64,000 nt of DNA from Roseospira visakhapatnamensis (GCF_014197915.1 NZ_JACIGK010000014.1:1-64000), one strand, 5' to 3'. Shown: positions 45,389-54,460, counted from the first letter of the stretch. The notes: a model not told the origin generated them from the sequence alone. Program-made: numbers and translations.

Positions 45389-47341
45389 ATGTCCGTGTTC
45401 TCCCTGTCACCCCCGCCCCACCGCGGTCTCGCGCTGGCCCTGGCTCTGGCCCTGTCGCTGGCCGCCCCGGGCGCCGTCCTGGCCGCCGAGGCCACCGCGC
45501 CGGACGCCGAGACGGGAACCGAAACCGAATCCGAATCCGAAAGCCTGCCCGCCACCGACATGACCGTGTCCGCGCCGCGTCCGCAGGGCGTGCCCCAGGC
45601 GCGGGTCGCCGGGGCGGAGACCACCGTCACCGCCCAGGACATCGAGGACCAGCAGATCCGCCGCCTGGAGGATGCGCTGGACCTGGTTCCCGGCCTGACG
45701 CTCAGCGGCCAACGGGGCCTGGGGCAGCCGCAGAGCATCGGCCTTCGTGGGCTGGGACCGCGCAACACCCGCGTGTTCATCGACGGCATCGAGGTCAGCG
45801 ACCCCAGCAGCGCCCAGTCTAAGTACGAGATCAGCGACCACAACCTGTCCGATGTCGAGCGTGTCGAGGTCCTGCGCGGCGCCCGGCCCGGCCGCTTCGG
45901 CGCGGACACGGCGGGCGGTGTCGTCAACATCATCACCAGGCGCCCCACCGAACCCTTCGGCGGCGAGGCCAGCGTCGAGTACGGCAGCTACAACACCACG
46001 CGCCTGCGCGGCTTGGTGCATGGCCTCCAGGGACCGGTCGATTTCCGGCTGTCCGCCGCCGGCACCACCAGCGACGGGTTCTCCGACTTCAGCGACGAAC
46101 GGGGCGGCCGGCCGGAGGATCCGTTCTGGTCCTGGACCGTTGGGGGAACCCTGGGCCTGGCGCTGACCGACGATCTGCGCGTGGACGTCACGGGGCGTTA
46201 CCTGCGCGAGGAGTTGAACTACGACGCCAACGACCGCGACACCTCGTGGAACCGCGACGAGTCCGAGCGCTTCATCCGGGGGCAAGTGACCCTGGAAACC
46301 CTGAACGACACCCTGGTGCATACGCTTGGCCTGTCCGATACCTGGACCACCCGGCAGTACTGGGGCGAGGGCACCAAGGGCGATACCTTCGACGGCGGCA
46401 AGACACGCCTTGACTACGTGGCGGCCTGGGCGGCCAGCGACCGGATCTCGCTGGAGGCCGGCGGCGACGTCATCAACGAAAGCATGGAGCAGCACACCCC
46501 CGGCTTCGCCCCGCTGACGCCCGACATGGACGCCGACCTGTGGCGCGGCGGCGCTTTCCTGACCCTGGGCGTCACGCCGGTGGACAATCTGGATCTGGCC
46601 GGCAGCGTGCGCGTGGACACGCACGAGACCTTCGGCGACGAGGTGACCTATCGCCTGTCCGGCGCCTACACCATCGATCCGACCGGAACCACGCTGCGTG
46701 GCAGTTATGCGACCGCCTGGCAGACCCCCTCTCTTTACGAGCAATACGACCCCTGCGCGGGCAACGCCGATCTGGACCCGGAAAGCAGCTGGGGGTGGGA
46801 CGTCGGCGTCGATCAGCGGCTGTGGGACGAGCGCCTCGTCGGCAGCGTGACCTACTTCGAGACCACCACCAAGGACGAGATCGACTGGGTGTGGTCCCCG
46901 CCCACCAATTCCCTGTGCCTGGGGGGCGGCTACCAGAACATCAACAAGACCTTCGCCCAGGGCGTCGAGATGGCGCTGACCGTGCGCCCGCACGACGACG
47001 TGGACGTGGTGGTGTCCTACACGTGGCAGAACGCCATCGACGACCAGACCGGCAAGCGTCTCGACAAGCGTCCGGTCAACCAGGGCACCGCCTCGGTCAC
47101 CTGGCGGTTCCTGCCCGCCGCCCTGGCCAACGTCGGCCTGCGGTACCGTGACCGCACCACCGACTTCGGCGGCGAGAGCGACGCGTTCTGGACCGCCGAT
47201 CTGCGGCTTGCCTACGACGTCACCGAGCGCGTCACCCTGCACGGCCGCGTCGAGAACCTGTTCGACGCCGACTATGAGGAGATTCCCGGATACGGCACGC
47301 CGGGCCAGTCGTTCCATGGCGGCGTCACGGTGCGGTTCTGA
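45389..47341 (+). CDS. btuB: TonB-dependent vitamin B12 receptor BtuB
   Basis: Outer-membrane cobalamin receptor of 650 residues. Signal peptide (GLALALALALSLAAPGAVLA), TonB box region near ATDMTVSAP, plug domain (QQIRRLEDALDLVPGLTLSGQRG, IGLRGLGPRNTRVFIDGIEVSDP, VERVEVLRGARPGRFGADTAGGVVNI) and a barrel ending in Phe (GVTVRF), as needed for BAM insertion. The B12 riboswitch upstream and the BtuF/BtuC/BtuD-type genes downstream identify the ligand as a corrinoid. ATG45389 has GGAG 10 bases before it. Confidence 0.93.
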   Translation: MSVFSLSPPPHRGLALALALALSLAAPGAVLAAEATAPDAETGTETESESESLPATDMTVSAPRPQGVPQARVAGAETTVTAQDIEDQQIRRLEDALDLVPGLTLSGQRGLGQPQSIGLRGLGPRNTRVFIDGIEVSDPSSAQSKYEISDHNLSDVERVEVLRGARPGRFGADTAGGVVNIITRRPTEPFGGEASVEYGSYNTTRLRGLVHGLQGPVDFRLSAAGTTSDGFSDFSDERGGRPEDPFWSWTVGGTLGLALTDDLRVDVTGRYLREELNYDANDRDTSWNRDESERFIRGQVTLETLNDTLVHTLGLSDTWTTRQYWGEGTKGDTFDGGKTRLDYVAAWAASDRISLEAGGDVINESMEQHTPGFAPLTPDMDADLWRGGAFLTLGVTPVDNLDLAGSVRVDTHETFGDEVTYRLSGAYTIDPTGTTLRGSYATAWQTPSLYEQYDPCAGNADLDPESSWGWDVGVDQRLWDERLVGSVTYFETTTKDEIDWVWSPPTNSLCLGGGYQNINKTFAQGVEMALTVRPHDDVDVVVSYTWQNAIDDQTGKRLDKRPVNQGTASVTWRFLPAALANVGLRYRDRTTDFGGESDAFWTADLRLAYDVTERVTLHGRVENLFDADYEEIPGYGTPGQSFHGGVTVRF

Positions 47342-47400
47342 CGGCGCCGCGCCGGATGCCGACGCTCCCTTCATATCATTCGGAAAAGGAGGCCGTGCCC

Positions 47401-47994
47401 ATGATGGACCAGACCGCCGCGCCCGCACCCTCGTATATCGTGGATGAACTGGGCGCGGGCCGGGTGGAAATCTTCCCCCTGCCCACCGACGAAGCCGCGC
47501 TGGACACGCTGTTGCGGGACGTGTTCGAGACCTGGTGGGACCAGATCGTGTTCGGCACCCTGATCCAGGGCGCCGCCTACGAGATCCAGGTGCAGGCCCC
47601 GCCCAAGCGGATCAACCGGCTCGACGGCTACCTGACCGTCGAGTTCGACACCTGGCACTTTCACATCTGCATCGGCGAGAACAAGGGGCTGCCGCACCTG
47701 CCCACCAACCCGGATCTGGCCGCCATCCGGCGCCCCGGCCGGGCCGAGCTGGCGCGCATGATCCGTCCGGACGGCACGCCGCGAAGCTGGCAACTGCGCC
47801 TGTTCAACGGCAAGGGCGAGAACCAGCTCACGGTGTTTCTGCCGCATCCGTTCCTGGAGCGGGGCGAGGTGGTGACCGACACGCCCGACTGGTCGCGCCT
47901 GGAGATGTGGGACGCCATTCGCAAGCGGTACCTGGGGCTCGATCCCGATCCCCTGGACCGGACCGCCCACGGCAGCCCATGCGCGGGCGGATGA
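47401..47994 (+). CDS. unrecognised protein in B12 uptake operon
   Basis: 197-residue soluble protein without signal peptide or membrane helix. It is rich in aromatic and acidic residues in the middle (DVFETWWDQIVFG, EFDTWHFHICIGENKGLPH) and ends with EMWDAIRKRYLGLDPDPLD. The W-H-F-H-I-C-I-G motif could bind metal or a corrinoid, but this is speculation. I do not recognise the family with confidence. It has a perfect AAGGAGG 8 bases ahead of ATG47401 and overlaps the btuF-like start, so it is clearly a real gene of the riboswitch-controlled operon. Confidence 0.85.
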   Translation: MMDQTAAPAPSYIVDELGAGRVEIFPLPTDEAALDTLLRDVFETWWDQIVFGTLIQGAAYEIQVQAPPKRINRLDGYLTVEFDTWHFHICIGENKGLPHLPTNPDLAAIRRPGRAELARMIRPDGTPRSWQLRLFNGKGENQLTVFLPHPFLERGEVVTDTPDWSRLEMWDAIRKRYLGLDPDPLDRTAHGSPCAGG

Positions 47995-48896
47995 TCACGC
48001 GCCGTCGCCGGCCCATCCACGCGACCATGCTGGCGGGCGGACTGGTGGCCGGGTTGGTGACCCCCTGGACCGCCGCCGTGGCGGGGGCGGGGGTGGGGGC
48101 GGCGGACGGACGTCCGTTGCCGCGCGTGGCCTCCGCCACCCTGTGCGGGGACCAGTACGTCCTCGCCCTGGCCGACCCGGAGCAGATCGTCGCGCTGTCG
48201 CCGCACGCCACCAAGCCCTGGCTGTCCCTGCTGGCCGACCAGGCGGCGACCTATCCGCGCCTGCGCCCCAGCGCCGAGGGCTACCTTCACGCAGGCGTGG
48301 ACATGGTGATCACCAACGCCTGGACGGACCACGCGACGGCCGCGCTGCTGGAGCGCTTCGGCGTGACCGTGGCGCGCATTCCCCTGGAGGACGACATCGA
48401 CCGGATCGCCGCCCTGACCCGTGACATCGGCCGCGCCCTCGGCCACCCGGCGCGCGGCGACGCCCTGGCCGACACCCTGCTGGCGCGCATCGCGGCCGCG
48501 CGGGCCGCCGCGCCCGGGCGCGATCGCGTGGCGCTCTATCTGCGGCCGGGGGGCGGGACGGCGGCCGAGGGCGCCTATGTCGCCACCCTGATGGACGCCG
48601 TCGGGCTGCGCAACCAGGCCACCGAGGCCGGCCTGTCCGGCTGGTCGTCGTGGTCGCTGGAGCAGGTCATCGCCGATCCGCCGGACCTGCTGGTGACCAG
48701 CTTTTTCGACAGCCCGCACGCTGGCATGGGCCAGGCATTCGGCGATCATCCGGCGTTCACGACGCGGGCCGCGACCATCGACCGGATCGAGGTCCCCGGC
48801 GCGGCCTGGGTCTGCGGCGGCTGGATCCTGGCCGAGGCCGTCGAGGCCCTGACCGAGGGGCTTGAGGCGCTGAACGCCCGCGAGGCCCATCCATGA
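47991..48896 (+). CDS. btuF: BtuF-like cobalamin ABC binding protein
   Basis: About 301-residue periplasmic binding protein of the cluster A/BtuF class. Signal-like N-terminus (ITRRRRPIHATMLAGGLVAGLVTPWTAAVAG), then RVASATLCGDQYVLALADPEQIVALSPHATKP, YLHAGVDMVITNAWTD, GVTVARIPLEDDIDRIAALTRDIG and SWSLEQVIADPPDLLV. It should deliver the corrinoid taken up by BtuB to BtuCD. ATG47991 overlaps the upstream stop as ATGA; ATG47979 is a possible alternative. Confidence 0.88.
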   Translation: MITRRRRPIHATMLAGGLVAGLVTPWTAAVAGAGVGAADGRPLPRVASATLCGDQYVLALADPEQIVALSPHATKPWLSLLADQAATYPRLRPSAEGYLHAGVDMVITNAWTDHATAALLERFGVTVARIPLEDDIDRIAALTRDIGRALGHPARGDALADTLLARIAAARAAAPGRDRVALYLRPGGGTAAEGAYVATLMDAVGLRNQATEAGLSGWSSWSLEQVIADPPDLLVTSFFDSPHAGMGQAFGDHPAFTTRAATIDRIEVPGAAWVCGGWILAEAVEALTEGLEALNAREAHP

Positions 48897-49888
48897 CCCG
48901 CCCCTTTGTCGTCCTGCCGCTGATCCTGGCCGGCCTGGCGCTGGCCGGCGCCTTGTCGGGCCTGATGATCGGCTATGTCCCGTACGGCCCGGGCGCGGTG
49001 GTGTCCGGGCTCTTGGGGATCGGTGACCCGGTGGTGACCGCGATCGTGCGCGAGGTGCGCCTGCCGCGCACCCTGCTGGCGCTGGAGGTGGGCGCCGCGC
49101 TGGGGATCGCCGGGGCGGCCCTTCAGGGACTGCTGCGCAACCCACTGGCCGAGCCGGGCCTGATCGGCGTGTCGTCCAGCGCCGCGCTGGGGGCGGTGGT
49201 CGCCTTTCACTTCGGCCTCATGGCCTGGGCGGACTGGGCCCTGCCGGCGACGGCCATCGCTGGTGCGGCCGTGACGACGTTGATCCTGCTGCTGATCGGG
49301 CGGCGCCTGCCCGGGACGCTGCCCTTGATCCTCACCGGCATCGCCGTGTCCAGCCTGGCCGGAGCCCTCACCTCCCTGGCGCTCAACCTGGCGCCCAACC
49401 CCTTCGCCCTGAACGAGATGGTGCTGTGGCTGATGGGGTCGCTGAAGGACCGGTCCATGGACCATGTGGTCCTGGCGCTGCCCTTCCTGCTGGTCGGCGG
49501 CGGCATCCTGTTGGCCATGGCGCGCGGGCTGGACGCCCTCACCCTGGGCGAGGAGACGGCGCAGAGCCTGGGCGTGCACCTGCTTCGTCAGCGCGTCGGC
49601 GTGGTTACCGGCATCGCCTTGGTGGTGGGGGCGGCGGTGTCGGTGTCCGGCGCCATCGGCTTCGTCGGGCTGGTGGTGCCGCACATGCTGCGGCCGTTCG
49701 TCGGCCATCAGCCGAGCCGCCTGCTGCTGCCGAGCGCGCTGGCCGGGGCGGCGCTGGTGGTGGTGGCCGACACCGTGGCGCGGGTGCTGCCCACCAACCA
49801 GGAGGTCATGGTCGGGGTGGTCACGGCGCTGCTGGGCGCGCCGTTCTTCCTGGGCCTGGTGCTGCGATCGCGGAGGATGACACCATGA
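48893..49888 (+). CDS. btuC: BtuC-like FecCD permease
   Basis: 331-residue inner-membrane permease of the FecCD/BtuC family with about ten helices: VREVRLPRTLLALEVGAALGIAGAALQGLLRNPLAEPGLIGVSSSAALGA, LILTGIAVSSLAGALTSLAL, LWLMGSLKDRSMDHV and GAIGFVGLVVPHMLRPFVGHQPSRLLLPSAL are diagnostic. Translationally coupled to its neighbours by ATGA overlaps on both sides. Confidence 0.95.
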   Translation: MTRPFVVLPLILAGLALAGALSGLMIGYVPYGPGAVVSGLLGIGDPVVTAIVREVRLPRTLLALEVGAALGIAGAALQGLLRNPLAEPGLIGVSSSAALGAVVAFHFGLMAWADWALPATAIAGAAVTTLILLLIGRRLPGTLPLILTGIAVSSLAGALTSLALNLAPNPFALNEMVLWLMGSLKDRSMDHVVLALPFLLVGGGILLAMARGLDALTLGEETAQSLGVHLLRQRVGVVTGIALVVGAAVSVSGAIGFVGLVVPHMLRPFVGHQPSRLLLPSALAGAALVVVADTVARVLPTNQEVMVGVVTALLGAPFFLGLVLRSRRMTP

Positions 49889-50709
49889 GCGGACTGGAGA
49901 TCACCTCCCTGAGCGTCCGGATCGGCGCGCGCCGCCTGGTGGACGCGGCCAGCCTGGAGGCGCGCCGGGGCATGATCACCGGCGTGATCGGTCCCAACGG
50001 CGCCGGCAAATCGACTCTCCTGCGCGCGGTCGCGGGGGTGGTGCCGCACACCGGCACCCTCCGCCTGGACGGCGTGCCCCTGCCGCGCCCGGGGGGCCGC
50101 GCCCGCGCCCGCCTGATCGGCTACCTGCCCCAGGATCACGGCGTGCACTGGCCGGTGTCGGTGCGCCGCATGGTGGAACTGGGGCGGCTGCCGCATCTCG
50201 GTCCCTGGCGGTCGTTGTCGGGGGCGGACACCGAGATCGTCGAGGCCGCCCTGGCCCGCACCGATAGCGCCGGCCTGGCCGACGCGGCGGTGCCCACCCT
50301 GTCCGGCGGCGAGCGCGCGCGGGCCATGCTGGCCCGGGTCCTGGCCACCCGAACGCCCGTCCTGCTCGCCGACGAGCCCGCCGCCGCGCTGGATCCCGCC
50401 CATCAGGTGGGGGTGATGACCGTGCTGCGGGAGGAGGCGGACACCAACCAGCGGGTTATCGTGGTGGTGCTCCACGACCTGTCGCTGGCCGCGCGCGTCT
50501 GTGACCGGCTGGTGCTGATGGAGGCCGGGCGGGTGATTCGCGCCGGGGCGGCGGAGACCGTCCTGGGGGCCACCGACCTGGAGCGGGTGTATGGCGTCGC
50601 CTTCAGCCGGGGGCATGTCGACGCCATGCCGGTGGTGACGCCGGTGATCCGTCCGCCGTCCGGCGGTGGTGGTGGCGGCTGGATCGACCGCGATGCGGGC
50701 GGCGCCTGA
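49885..50709 (+). CDS. btuD: BtuD-like ABC ATPase
   Basis: 274-residue ATPase of the iron-chelate/B12 ABC class: Walker A GPNGAGKST, Q-loop LPQDHGVHWPVSV, signature LSGGERARAMLARVLA, Walker B VLLADEPAAALDP and switch histidine VLHDLSLAAR. It energises BtuC. The C-terminal GGGGGGWIDRD tail is unconserved. It overlaps the start of the tonB gene. Confidence 0.95.
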   Translation: MSGLEITSLSVRIGARRLVDAASLEARRGMITGVIGPNGAGKSTLLRAVAGVVPHTGTLRLDGVPLPRPGGRARARLIGYLPQDHGVHWPVSVRRMVELGRLPHLGPWRSLSGADTEIVEAALARTDSAGLADAAVPTLSGGERARAMLARVLATRTPVLLADEPAAALDPAHQVGVMTVLREEADTNQRVIVVVLHDLSLAARVCDRLVLMEAGRVIRAGAAETVLGATDLERVYGVAFSRGHVDAMPVVTPVIRPPSGGGGGGWIDRDAGGA

Positions 50710-51511
50710 GTCGCGCCCGGGCTCGCCGGCACCCGTCGCGCGCGGGCTTGGCCATGCGATCCCGCTGCTGGCCTCCGTCGCCCTGCACGGCGTCCTGGTC
50801 CTGGCCCTGGCGGTCGCCCAGGACACCGTGCCGCCTCAGCCGCTGGACGTCAGCCCGACCGTGATCGCCGTCATGCTGGCGCCCGCCGGAGTCCAGGCGG
50901 ACGCGGCCCCGCCGGCGTCCCGCGCGGGGCGTGATGTCAAGACGGCCGAGGCGGTTCCCGAGTCGCTCCCTGAGCCTGAGCCGGTGACCGCGCGGGTCCC
51001 CGAACCGGAACCTGACGCGGTCGCCTCCTCGGTGGTTGCCGTGATGCCGCCGGCGGTCAAGCCGCGTGCGCCTGCGCGCCCGGTCCGCCCCCGTCCGGTT
51101 CGACCGGCACGCGTCGCCACCCCCGACCCGGCGCATCCCGTGAGGACGGCGGCATCCCCTGGCGGGCGCACCCATGGGGCCATCGGCGATGCGGTGGCGG
51201 GCGCCCGGGGCGGGAGCGGGAGCGGGTCGACTCGGGCGCCCGGTTATGTGCTTGGCAGCGCGCGCAACCCGGCGCCGCCCTACCCGGAGCAGGCCCGTCG
51301 ACGGGGTCACGAGGGCACCGTGCTCCTGACCGCGCGGGTCAGTGCCGAGGGCCGGGTGCTCGGTGTCTCGGTCGCGCGGTCCAGCGGACATGGCAGCCTC
51401 GACCGTGCGGCGCGCCGGGCGGTGCGGGGCTGGCGCTTCCAGCCGGCGACCCGCGCCGGGGTGCCGGTGTCGGGAACGGCACGGGTGACGATCCGCTTCG
51501 TGCTGCGCTGA
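50693..51511 (+). CDS. tonB: TonB-like energy transducer
   Basis: 272-residue inner-membrane-anchored periplasmic protein: one N-terminal helix (AIPLLASVALHGVLVLALAVA, with the S-x-x-x-H anchor), a long Pro/Glu/Val/Ala- and Arg-rich spacer (residues about 60-170), and a TonB C-terminal domain (NPAPPYPEQARRRGHEGTVLLTARVSAEGRV...RRAVRGWRFQPATRAGVPVSGTARVTIRF). It probably energises the co-transcribed BtuB. No exbB/exbD genes are present here, so it must share a motor encoded elsewhere. Confidence 0.93.
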   Translation: MRAAPESRPGSPAPVARGLGHAIPLLASVALHGVLVLALAVAQDTVPPQPLDVSPTVIAVMLAPAGVQADAAPPASRAGRDVKTAEAVPESLPEPEPVTARVPEPEPDAVASSVVAVMPPAVKPRAPARPVRPRPVRPARVATPDPAHPVRTAASPGGRTHGAIGDAVAGARGGSGSGSTRAPGYVLGSARNPAPPYPEQARRRGHEGTVLLTARVSAEGRVLGVSVARSSGHGSLDRAARRAVRGWRFQPATRAGVPVSGTARVTIRFVLR

Positions 51512-52145
51512 GGCCGGCGGCGGCGCTCCGCCTCCCCCGTGGTGTTGGCCCGGCCCCGGTGATCGCCTGCCCGAGTCGCGGTCGAGTCGGGGGCGCGTGG
51601 CCTCGAGTCCGGCGCCTCGATCTGGGTCGCGGGGCCCATAACGTCGCCTTGGTCCCCTGACGGTGCGCGGATGGCCCCGGCGATCGACCACTGGCCACGC
51701 CTGTCCGGCGGGCGCCGCATGCGGGCGCGATGGCAGGGACGACCTGCGGTACTCATAGATATCCATTTGTGCGGTGTTAAACCTTTTGATTGAATCGAGC
51801 GGCGCTATATCCAATGGGAGCAATATAACTAATCTGCTCGATAAAGGCGCAAACTCCGAGCCGTCCAGGGCGGGTCGAGGGCGGCAGAGTGTCCTTAATC
51901 AAGGTGTGGAGGCTCGCGCCAGGCGCGGTTTCAGGTCCGTTCACGTGCGTTTCAGGACACCGGCGCCATGCGCCTCACGCGGGGGTATGGGGGCGGTCGG
52001 CTCCCTTCGATATACGGGATGCACACTTTTACGCGTGTGCATGCACGGCGTCGACCGGGGCCGAAATGACCTCATTCGATGCTCCGAACGTCCGGCGTTG
52101 GCGCATTTTGGGCGCTCTCTTGGATTTAGAAGCGACATAGTTTCT

Positions 52146-52161
52146 AGTTGCACGCGCAACT
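52146..52161. promoter_or_regulatory. inverted repeat in PKS leader
   Basis: AGTTGC-ACGC-GCAACT, two perfect 6-base arms around 4 bases. The size suits a dimeric winged-helix regulator such as the MarR protein encoded at the other end of the cluster, but no matching site was found before that gene. Confidence 0.35.
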
Positions 52162-52207
52162 CCCTTATGGTAATTCGTTGTCGTAACGGAAAAGAGTTGT
52201 CATTAAT

Positions 52208-52223
52208 CGGTAATCGATTACCG
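52208..52223. promoter_or_regulatory. perfect 16-bp palindrome in PKS leader
   Basis: CGGTAATCGATTACCG is a perfect palindrome in the AT-rich core upstream of the polyketide genes, about 500 bases before the first of them. A regulator operator is the simplest reading; the regulator is unknown. Confidence 0.4.
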
Positions 52224-52266
52224 GATTGATGAAAAAATTTCCAATTTCCGCAAAAAGGCAAAAAAA

Positions 52267-52407
52267 ATGGAGCAAACAGAGATGCGTTCTCCAGTTAGTG
52301 TGACTCATGATATTTCAGAAAAACTAAAAAATAAAATGCATTTTAATAATATGCAAATTGATTTCTTGAATCAGGTCCGGAAATATTTCTTGTTGACAGC
52401 GACATAG
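52267..52407 (+). CDS. short AT-rich open frame, 46 codons
   Basis: ATG52267 opens a 46-codon frame beginning MEQTEMRSPVSVTHDISEKL and ending in FLLTAT, with an A/G-rich stretch upstream as possible ribosome-binding site. It is predicted mostly helical and charged. At about 33% GC a frame of this length is not significant by itself, and I recognise no family. Confidence 0.25.
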   Translation: MEQTEMRSPVSVTHDISEKLKNKMHFNNMQIDFLNQVRKYFLLTAT

Positions 52408-52716
52408 ATCTTTAATTGTTTAATATGTATCGCACGCTATAGGGTTTAGGTGTGGTCCCGGTGTCGCGGGGCGTCGCGACGGTCCCGGGAACACGCGGTC
52501 CCTCGGAAAGTGACGGGTCCGGTCCGTCCATCAACCGAGAGGGTTCCACGATCCGGCGCGGCCGCAGGTGGTCCGGCGCGATCGTTGCCACCGGACGCGG
52601 TCCATGCGTCCGGCCCCTGTCAAGGTCCCGCTGCCCAGACGCGGGGCGTGCCCGCCCGACCGCGCCGCGCGGTGTCCGACCTGGGTTCGAGGACCACACT
52701 CGTCAAAGAGGCAGCC

Positions 52717-53646
52717 ATGAAGACAGACCATTCCATCGAAGTCGCGTGCCCCGCCGATCCGGCGTTCCGTGTCGGTCTTGAGGTGGCCCACTGGCCGGAG
52801 ATCTTCCCGCCCTGCCTCGCCGCCAAGGTTCTGGAAGAGACCGAGGACCGCCAGAAGATCGCCCTGACGGCCCGCGCCAACGACACGATCTTCAGCTGGG
52901 AATCGGAACGGGCCATCGACCGCGAGCGCCGTCAGATCTCCTTCTCGCAGAGCAAGCCCTCGCCGCTGGTGCGGTTCATGAACGGGACCTGGCGCTTCGA
53001 GCCCAAGGATGCCGGCTGCGTCATCACCCTCACGCACGATTTCGAGGTCGCCGACCGGGTCTCCGGTGTCGTGGACGGGGTGAGCACGCGCGAGGACGCG
53101 GCCAAGTTCATGCTGGACTCCATCGAGACCAACAGCCGCAAGGAGCTGTCGGCGGTCGCCGAGCGCCTGGAGCGTGAGCGGTGGCGTCACGTCTTCGAGG
53201 AGTCCCTGGTCATCCGCCAGCCGATCGCGCTGATCTCCCGCCTGCTGCGCGATGCCGCGAGCTGGCCCTGGCTGCTGCCCCACTGCACCGATGTGCAGGT
53301 GATCTACGACGACGGGCGCTATCAGGAGTTCGTCATGGTCGTCCAGGTCGGCGATGTCGAAGAGCGGATCCGCAGCGTGCGCGTGCTGGCCCCCGACCGC
53401 ATCGAGTACTTCCAGCCCGCCCCGCCGCCCGCGCTGCGCGAACACCGGGGCCGCTGGACCCTGACCGAGGGTCCGGACGGCGTGGAGGTCGTGTCCTGGC
53501 ACGACGTGGTGCTCAACCCCGCCTTCTGGGCCGACAAGAAAGAGCGCGAGGCCGCCAAGCAGCACGTCGAGGCGGCCATCAACCGCAACAGCCTCGGCAC
53601 CATGCAGGCGATCGTCGCCAAACTGGAGGGATCGAACCATGCGTAA
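52717..53646 (+). CDS. type II PKS di-domain aromatase/cyclase
   Basis: 309-residue protein of two tandem START/SRPBCC-fold halves (about 1-150 and 155-305), the arrangement of Act/Gris di-domain aromatase-cyclases. Half one: HSIEVACPADPAFRVGLEVAHWPEIFPPCLAAKVLE...RQISFSQSKPSPLVRFMNGTWRFEP. Half two: VIRQPIALISRLLRDAASWPWLLPHCTDVQVIYDDG...FQPAPPPALREHRGRWTLTE. It would fold and aromatise the first ring of the ACP-bound poly-beta-keto chain after C9 reduction. First gene of the cluster; the stop overlaps the ketoreductase start. Confidence 0.9.
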   Translation: MKTDHSIEVACPADPAFRVGLEVAHWPEIFPPCLAAKVLEETEDRQKIALTARANDTIFSWESERAIDRERRQISFSQSKPSPLVRFMNGTWRFEPKDAGCVITLTHDFEVADRVSGVVDGVSTREDAAKFMLDSIETNSRKELSAVAERLERERWRHVFEESLVIRQPIALISRLLRDAASWPWLLPHCTDVQVIYDDGRYQEFVMVVQVGDVEERIRSVRVLAPDRIEYFQPAPPPALREHRGRWTLTEGPDGVEVVSWHDVVLNPAFWADKKEREAAKQHVEAAINRNSLGTMQAIVAKLEGSNHA

Positions 53647-54409
53647 CGCGCTCATCACGGGGGGAACCCGGGGCATCGGCAAGGCGATCGCCGCCCGGCT
53701 GGTGGCCGATGGCCTGAACTGCGTGCTGGTGGGGCGGGATCAGGCCACGCTCGACGCCGCCGTCGACGACCTGTCGTCGCCGGCCGTGACGGTCGTGGGC
53801 ATCGCCTGCGACGTGACCCAGCCCGAGCAGGTCACGGCGATGATCGAGAGCGCGCGCGCCGCGCTCGGCTCCATCGACGTGCTGGTGAACTGCGCCGGGC
53901 GCAGCGGCGGCGGGGTCACGAAGGACCTGGCCGACGAACTCTGGCGCGATGTCATCAACACCAACCTCAACTCGGTGTTCTACGTCACCAAGGAGGTGCT
54001 GCGCTCGCAGGCCATGGGCGCCGGCGGCGCGGTCATCAACATCGCCAGCACCGGCGGCAAGCAGGGGGTCATCCATGGCGCTCCGTACAGCGCCTCCAAG
54101 CATGGCGTGGTCGGCTTCACCAAGGCCCTGGGCCTGGAACTGGCCCGCGACGGCTCGGACATCACGGTCAACGCCGTCTGCCCGGGCTTCGTGGAGACCG
54201 AGATGGCCGCGCAGGTCCGCAGGAACTACGCGAAAATCTGGGAGGTCACGCCCGAGGTCGCCAAGTCGCGCATCGAGGCGCGGGTGCCGATCGGCCGGTA
54301 CATCGAGCCGATCGAGGTGGCCGCCATGGTCTCGTACCTGGCGTCCACCCAGGCCCGCGGCGTCACCGCCCAGGCCATGAACGTCTGCGGCGGGCTGGGC
54401 AACTACTGA
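53639..54409 (+). CDS. polyketide ketoreductase, ActIII type
   Basis: 256-residue SDR highly reminiscent of actinorhodin KR: NADPH motif TGGTRGIG, catalytic Ser137 (NIASTGGKQGV), Tyr150 and Lys154 (APYSASKHGVVGFTKALGLELA), PGFVETEMAAQVRRNYAKIWEVTPEVA and the ending TAQAMNVCGGLGNY. The residues that read PGG in ActKR, near the active site and linked to stereocontrol, are SGG here (89-91). It should reduce the C9 ketone of the nascent chain on ACP. Follows the aromatase with an 8-base overlap. Confidence 0.95.
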   Translation: MRNALITGGTRGIGKAIAARLVADGLNCVLVGRDQATLDAAVDDLSSPAVTVVGIACDVTQPEQVTAMIESARAALGSIDVLVNCAGRSGGGVTKDLADELWRDVINTNLNSVFYVTKEVLRSQAMGAGGAVINIASTGGKQGVIHGAPYSASKHGVVGFTKALGLELARDGSDITVNAVCPGFVETEMAAQVRRNYAKIWEVTPEVAKSRIEARVPIGRYIEPIEVAAMVSYLASTQARGVTAQAMNVCGGLGNY

Positions 54410-54460
54410 CCCGCGCCCCCTTTCCTCGGCATCGCCGGCCCGTATCGGGAGTTTGCAGGC

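Larger units (their letters stand above)
51512..52716. other. 1.2-kb leader of the PKS cluster with AT-rich core
   Basis: The first 240 bases are GC-rich and featureless. From about 51750 the composition falls, and 52200-52440 is roughly one-third GC, in sharp contrast to both flanks. Within it are two palindromes (52146-52161 and 52208-52223), a 46-codon open frame (52267-52407) and promoter-like hexamers such as TTGACA at 52393 and TATAGG at 52438. No frame of the higher-GC parts looks like a protein. It probably contains the PKS promoter and may be silenced or foreign DNA. Confidence 0.6.

Noticed and set aside
45389-51511. Siderophore or heme uptake operon
   Set aside because: The permease and ATPase families are shared with iron uptake, but the cobalamin riboswitch at the head of the operon specifies B12.
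51774-52229. 151-codon frame in the PKS leader
   Set aside because: No domain, mixed composition across the GC-rich to AT-rich boundary, and no ribosome-binding site.
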